From an uncultured Lachnospiraceae bacterium (GTDB lineage: Bacteria > Bacillota > Clostridia > Lachnospirales > Lachnospiraceae): DNA of 45,247 nucleotides. Positions 41,512-45,247 of the stretch are shown piece by piece. The notes beneath the pieces were generated by a model that was not told the DNA's origin, searched no databases, and saw nothing but the letters and a program-made list of their open reading frames with translations. The stretch is from assembly GCA_947591245.1 (NCBI GenBank), contig CANQCY010000012.1:1-45247 (forward strand), written 5' to 3'. Each line of letters opens with the position of its first letter. The first letter of the stretch is position 1. Both the position numbers and the translations under genes were made by a program.

Positions 41512-43473
41512 TCATCCGTTCCGCAGCATGTCGATCAGTTCGTCCTCTGTAATAATCGGTATACCCAGTTCTTTCGCCTTCCTGTTTTTTGAGGAACCGG
41601 ATTGTATGTCGTTGTTTACGAGATAATTTGTGTTTTTGCTGACAGATCCGCTCACCTTGCCTCCGGCAAGCTCGATTTCCTCTTTGCACGCATTGCGGTT
41701 CGTAAAATGCTCCAGGCTTCCGGTTATCACAAACGTCATTCCATCCAATTTTGCCGAGCTATTCTGTTCCGGCATAGAAATATGCAGGATTTCTGCCAGT
41801 TTTTTTACAAGAAGATCGTTGCTTTCACGGGCAAAAAAATTTACGAATGATTCTGCCAGCTTTTCCCCAATTCCATCAATGGAAACGAGGTCTTCTACCG
41901 TAAGCTCTTTCATTTTTGTAATACTGACCGGATATGTCCTGCACGCCAGTTTTGCCATATTGAGGCCGAAGCCTTTGATGCCGAGGCTGTAGATAAGCCG
42001 CTCGAGCGGCACGTTCTTCGCTTCTTCAATTGCATGGATCAGATTCTGATACGATTTTTCACCGAACCCATCCATTTGTTCAATCTCGTCCCGGCGCTCC
42101 GACAGGAAAAAGATATCGGATAAATCATGAAGCCACCCCCGCGCGATAAATTTTTCGAGCGTCGCCTCGGAAAGCCCGTCAATATTTAAGGCGTCCCGGC
42201 TCACGAAATGAGTAAACAGCTTGATCTTTTTTGCATAGCATTCCGGATTGGCACAGAACAAAAACTCTGATCCGTTTTCCTTGACGCGCTCGGTCTTTTC
42301 ATGGCATACCGGGCATCGCTCCGGTATGTCGAGCCGGCTGCTCATCGTTTTATTTTCCTGAATCTGGGGAATGATCATATTCGCTTTGTAAACGGTGATA
42401 CGGTCTCCGATTCCGAGCTTCAGTTCCCGTAAAATGCTTAAATTATGGACGCTGGCACGGCTGACTGTCGTTCCTTCCAGTTCCACCGGTTCAAAGACCG
42501 CGACAGGATTAATGAGTCCGGTGCGCGATGCGCTCCATTCCACCGACAAAAGCGTTGTTTCCGCCAGTTCGTCCTGCCATTTAAAAGCGATGGAATCCCG
42601 TGGGAATTTAGCCGTTCTGCCAAGACTGCGGCTATAGTCAATGTCATCATACGTCAAAACCAGCCCGTCGCTGGGCAGATCAAGCCCGTGTACGATTTCA
42701 TCTGAAAATTCCGTGATGGCGCGTTGGACAGAATCTCTCCGGACAGCCTTGTATGGAACGATGTCAAAGCCCTGATCATCCAGAAAGGCTAATATTTCTT
42801 CTTTGCTTTTGAAATCAGGGCCGGATTCGTCCGTCTCAATCAGATTATATACATAAAAATGCACGTTTCTCTCAGCTGTAATCTTGTTATTGAGCTGCCT
42901 TACCGTTCCGCTGCAGAGGTTGCGGGGGTTTTTATACCTTTCCTGTATGTCGGCAACGGACTGGTTTAACTTCTCAAAATCAGAGTACCGGATCAGAGCC
43001 TCTCCCCGGATTACAAGATTTCCCTGAAAACGGATTCTGGCAGGAATATTCGTAAATGTTCTGGCATTATTGGTAATAACCTCTCCGATTTCACCATTTC
43101 CACGCGTCAACGCCTTGGCAAGCATACCGTTATGATACGTCAGTATGACGCTCAGTCCGTCCAGCTTTAGCGAAAGAAGCCCCTTCTGCTCACCCAGCCA
43201 TTGTTCAAGCTCTGCGGCTTCTTTTGTCTTTCCGAGGGAAAGCATCGGCGCCACATGGGGCTCTTTCGGAAGTTCGCTCAGCGTCTCGTATCCTACGTTC
43301 ACCGTAGGACTGTTTGCCATGACGATTCCCGTTTTGTCTTCCAGCGCCGCAAGTTGATCATACAGCTTGTCGTATTCATAATTTGTCATGATCTCATCCT
43401 GCCCCTGATAATACGCTTTTGCAGCAAGATTTAATTGTTCAGTCAGTTTCTTGATCTGTTCCAATTCTTTCAT
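41512..43473 (-). CDS. ligA: NAD-dependent DNA ligase
   Basis: A 653-residue ligase that joins Okazaki fragments and repair nicks. Domain Ia begins with the NAD-binding YYQGQDEIMTNYEYDKLYDQL; the AMP-accepting Lys103 lies in LKLDG; RGNGEIGEVIT and AFKWQDE follow. The four-Cys zinc finger is CPVC...CANPEC. Helix-hairpin-helix repeats and a C-terminal BRCT domain (GMTFVITGSLEHFTNR) complete the standard order. Its first 35 bases overlap the end of rluF, so translation is probably coupled; the recognisable ribosome binding site (AAGGA) is farther away than usual. Confidence 0.97.
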   Translation of the reverse strand: MKELEQIKKLTEQLNLAAKAYYQGQDEIMTNYEYDKLYDQLAALEDKTGIVMANSPTVNVGYETLSELPKEPHVAPMLSLGKTKEAAELEQWLGEQKGLLSLKLDGLSVILTYHNGMLAKALTRGNGEIGEVITNNARTFTNIPARIRFQGNLVIRGEALIRYSDFEKLNQSVADIQERYKNPRNLCSGTVRQLNNKITAERNVHFYVYNLIETDESGPDFKSKEEILAFLDDQGFDIVPYKAVRRDSVQRAITEFSDEIVHGLDLPSDGLVLTYDDIDYSRSLGRTAKFPRDSIAFKWQDELAETTLLSVEWSASRTGLINPVAVFEPVELEGTTVSRASVHNLSILRELKLGIGDRITVYKANMIIPQIQENKTMSSRLDIPERCPVCHEKTERVKENGSEFLFCANPECYAKKIKLFTHFVSRDALNIDGLSEATLEKFIARGWLHDLSDIFFLSERRDEIEQMDGFGEKSYQNLIHAIEEAKNVPLERLIYSLGIKGFGLNMAKLACRTYPVSITKMKELTVEDLVSIDGIGEKLAESFVNFFARESNDLLVKKLAEILHISMPEQNSSAKLDGMTFVITGSLEHFTNRNACKEEIELAGGKVSGSVSKNTNYLVNNDIQSGSSKNRKAKELGIPIITEDELIDMLRNG

Positions 43474-44188
43474 TATAAAATTTTTGTCCTTTCAATGATT
43501 TTTCCAATTCGCGCAACTCTTCTTCCGTCACAGTTCTCCATTTTCCCTTTGGCAGGCTTCCCAACTCGATATTCATGATCCTCACCCTTTTTAATGTGAC
43601 GACTCTGTATCCAAAATATTCGCACATTCTCCGTATTTGCCGGTTCAATCCCTGAGTCAGAACCATGCGCAGCGTGTGCGAATTCAGTAATTCAATGCGG
43701 CACGGCCGAGTCATCGTTCCTAGAATCGGCACCCCCTGCTCCATTGCGCGAACAATTTCGTTCTTCATCGGCTTATTTACCCGTACGACGTATTCCTTTT
43801 CATGTCCGTTTCGCCCGCGAAGGATGCGGTCGGTGAGCTCTCCGTCGTTTGTGAGAAGGATCAGGCCGGTTGAATCCTTGTCAAGCCTTCCGACGGGGTA
43901 AATCCGTTTATCAAAATTCAGATAGTCGATAATATTATTTTTGTCCTTCTTGCTGCTTGTACAGACGACGCCCTCCGGTTTATGAAATGCAATCACGATT
44001 CGTTCCTCCGAATTTCGGACGATTGTTCCGTCGACGCGGACGTCCTGTCCGGCGCATACCCGGTCGCCCGTACCGGCAATGCCCCCATCAACGGTCACGC
44101 GCCCTTCTTCAAGAAGCCGGTCGGCTTCCCTGCGGGAGCAAAAGCCGCATGCGCTCAAATATTTGTTGATTCTCATTGATTCGTTCAA
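43439..44188 (-). CDS. rluF: 23S rRNA pseudouridine synthase, RluF type
   Basis: A 249-residue RsuA-family enzyme. The S4 domain is MRINKYLSACGFCSRREADRL; catalytic Asp103 lies in PVGRLDKDSTGL. QGLNRQIRRMCEYFGYRV with KRVRIMNI matches RluF, which modifies U2604, better than RluB. A TTG at 44188 is the likely start because AGGAG is seven bases before it; an ATG four codons later would have poor spacing. The gene overlaps ligA. Confidence 0.88.
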   Translation of the reverse strand: MNESMRINKYLSACGFCSRREADRLLEEGRVTVDGGIAGTGDRVCAGQDVRVDGTIVRNSEERIVIAFHKPEGVVCTSSKKDKNNIIDYLNFDKRIYPVGRLDKDSTGLILLTNDGELTDRILRGRNGHEKEYVVRVNKPMKNEIVRAMEQGVPILGTMTRPCRIELLNSHTLRMVLTQGLNRQIRRMCEYFGYRVVTLKRVRIMNIELGSLPKGKWRTVTEEELRELEKSLKGQKFYNERIGTDQETD

Positions 44189-44224
44189 ATGCCCTCTCCT
44201 TCCATTGCTCCGGCTGACCGCTGA

Positions 44225-44258
44225 AAGCCCAACGGTCTCTCAACGCACCGTTGGGCTT
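44225..44258 (-). terminator. Intrinsic terminator after the DPN-repeat protein
   Basis: AAGCCCAACGGT (44225-44236) and ACCGTTGGGCTT (44247-44258) form a perfect 12-base stem with a 10-base loop, between the 44304 stop and the rluF start. On the minus strand the stem ends in CTTTC, a short T-run. Confidence 0.75.
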
Positions 44259-44303
44259 ATTGGTTCCAACATTCAATACAGTAAAGCAACTGACATATAT
44301 GAT

Positions 44304-45068
44304 TCAATTGCCTGTTTGTCCGCCGTCCGCATTCGGGTCAGCCGCCGCGTTCGGGTCTGTCGGCGCCGCATTCGGGTCTGCCGCCGCATTTGGGTCTGAC
44401 GGCGCTTCGTTCGGGTCTGCCGCCGCATTCGGATCTTCTGTCGGCGTCGGTTGACTGTTCTCAGATGCCTTTATAACCTGATCCAGTTTCTGATAAAGCA
44501 GGCGGAATGATTCATCGGTATCAATTGCCGCCTGAAATCCCGTGGTCACTTCCTTTTGCAAATCTGCGACATGCGAGTTCTTATCCGCCGCTACGATAAA
44601 GTCTTCTTCATTAACGTCAAGGGCGCTCAAATAGATGAGCTTATTTCCGTCAGAGCCGACTGTTATGTACAGGGCGCTCAGGCTGGGCGCGAGCGTTTCA
44701 ATATTTTTCATTTTCATATCATAGCGGACATACACGCGAAGCGCGCCATTGTCCTCATTTTCAATTGAATAAAACGCAAAATTCAGGTAATCCTCAACGT
44801 ATTCCGCCAGTGTGATCAACTGTTCCTGATTGATCTGATTAACATCGCTGACAAGCGATTCCATCATCTCCATGTCAACGTCGCGTCTCGCCTGAAAGTA
44901 ACTGGTAACCAAATTTATAATATCCTCATCTTCGCATTTGACCAGCGGAGCGTCCTGAACGGGATTTGAACTGTTTCCTCCCGTCGGGATTAGCGTTAAT
45001 ATCAGAAAACTCAGGAGCAGTGCGCCAATCGAAATAATAATAATCAGTTTTTTGTATTTTAATTTCAT
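44304..45068 (-). CDS. Membrane-anchored protein with C-terminal DPNAA repeats, unknown function
   Basis: A 254-residue protein. A basic start (MKLKYKK) precedes one hydrophobic anchor at ~8-27, with no lipobox cysteine, so it is probably a bitopic membrane protein facing outward. Residues ~40-205 look like a compact alpha/beta domain (IINLVTSYFQARRDVDMEMM, LRVYVRYDMKMKNIETLAPSL-type segments) of a size seen in NTF2-like folds, but I do not recognise a family. Residues ~212-250 are DPNAAADPN repeats, probably disordered. It has its own promoter and terminator, so it is a monocistronic gene. Confidence 0.82.
   Translation of the reverse strand: MKLKYKKLIIIISIGALLLSFLILTLIPTGGNSSNPVQDAPLVKCEDEDIINLVTSYFQARRDVDMEMMESLVSDVNQINQEQLITLAEYVEDYLNFAFYSIENEDNGALRVYVRYDMKMKNIETLAPSLSALYITVGSDGNKLIYLSALDVNEEDFIVAADKNSHVADLQKEVTTGFQAAIDTDESFRLLYQKLDQVIKASENSQPTPTEDPNAAADPNEAPSDPNAAADPNAAPTDPNAAADPNADGGQTGN
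44319..44435 (-). repeat. Three 39-bp repeats encoding DPNAAADPN-x4
   Basis: Units at 44397-44435, 44358-44396 and 44319-44357 encode DPNAAADPNEAPS, DPNAAADPNAAPT and DPNAAADPNADGG, in that order along the protein. The inner DPN unit is itself repeated. Confidence 0.9.
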
Positions 45069-45128
45069 TTATCCAACCTTCTTCAGATATATTTTGGCAA
45101 TTTCCGCAATATCGTACTTCACATGTAA

Positions 45129-45157
45129 ATTATAACAAGTATTCTTGAATTTGTCTA
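45129..45157 (-). promoter_or_regulatory. Promoter of the DPN-repeat protein
   Basis: On the minus strand TAGACA (45157-45152), 17-base spacer, TATAAT (45134-45129), with TG just before the -10. It lies 60 bases before the ATG. To the right edge (45247) I see no gene. Confidence 0.8.
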
Positions 45158-45247
45158 TTACTTTAATTTGTATGATGTTGGGGTCAAAACCATAAATAAA
45201 TTTGCCCCTATTCCTATAGTACCTTGAAAAATTCATATTTTGTAGTA

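Overview
The window reads as a chromosomal core segment from a Gram-positive Clostridia bacterium, most likely a Lachnospiraceae member. The evidence is gene content and order (mutS-mutL-miaA-ynbB-like, radC-mreBCD-PBP-minCDE-rodA, yggS-sepF-divIVA-lspA-rluD, yicC-remA-gmk-rpoZ), a MutL with the endonuclease motif used where MutH is absent, RemA, RqcH and a SpoVB-like flippase, strong AGGAGG ribosome binding sites and TTGACA/TATAAT promoters. Coding density is high. I see no rRNA, tRNA, CRISPR array, insertion sequence or prophage, and no gene-free stretch over 300 bases.

Layout. 1-200: the end of an unknown protein with a DPTKAP repeat tail. 276-7084 (+): mutS, mutL, miaA and a PLP enzyme of the YnbB/Met_gamma_lyase family. 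7171-16704 (+): radC, then the elongation and division-site genes mreB, mreC, mreD, a very long class B PBP, minC, minD, minE, rodA, and a divergent methylglyoxal-synthase-like gene. 16766-22181 (+): HlyD-like adaptor, yggS, sepF, divIVA, lspA, rluD. 22200-23874 (+): an orphan BlaI/MecI-type repressor behind its own promoter/operator, then a tyrosine recombinase, closed by a strong two-way terminator.

23938-32939 (-): transcription starts at yicC and runs through remA, gmk, lepB, rpoZ, two tandem MutS-related ATPases, a small LysM membrane protein with SOS-box-like sites in its leader, and a secreted amidase. 33084-35689 (+): rqcH and a PHP phosphatase. 35694-37853 (-): iscR-iscS-iscU behind a consensus promoter with a large palindromic operator. 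38027-39853 (-): a 608-residue disordered acidic protein. 40016-41506 (+): SpoVB-like flippase. 41512-45068 (-): a membrane-anchored DPN-repeat protein, rluF and ligA.

Two themes dominate: genome maintenance (mutS, mutL, radC, ligA, a recombinase, two MutS-like ATPases, a YneA-like gene) and wall growth with division-site selection (mre, PBP, min, rodA, sepF, divIVA, amidase, flippase). The observations I would check first are the MutS-like pair with Asp-to-Asn changes in both Walker B motifs, the SOS-like promoter of the LysM gene, the MreB with altered catalytic and phosphate-loop residues, and the MgsA homologue with several substituted active-site positions. All functional assignments come from motif reading and gene order; no database search was run.
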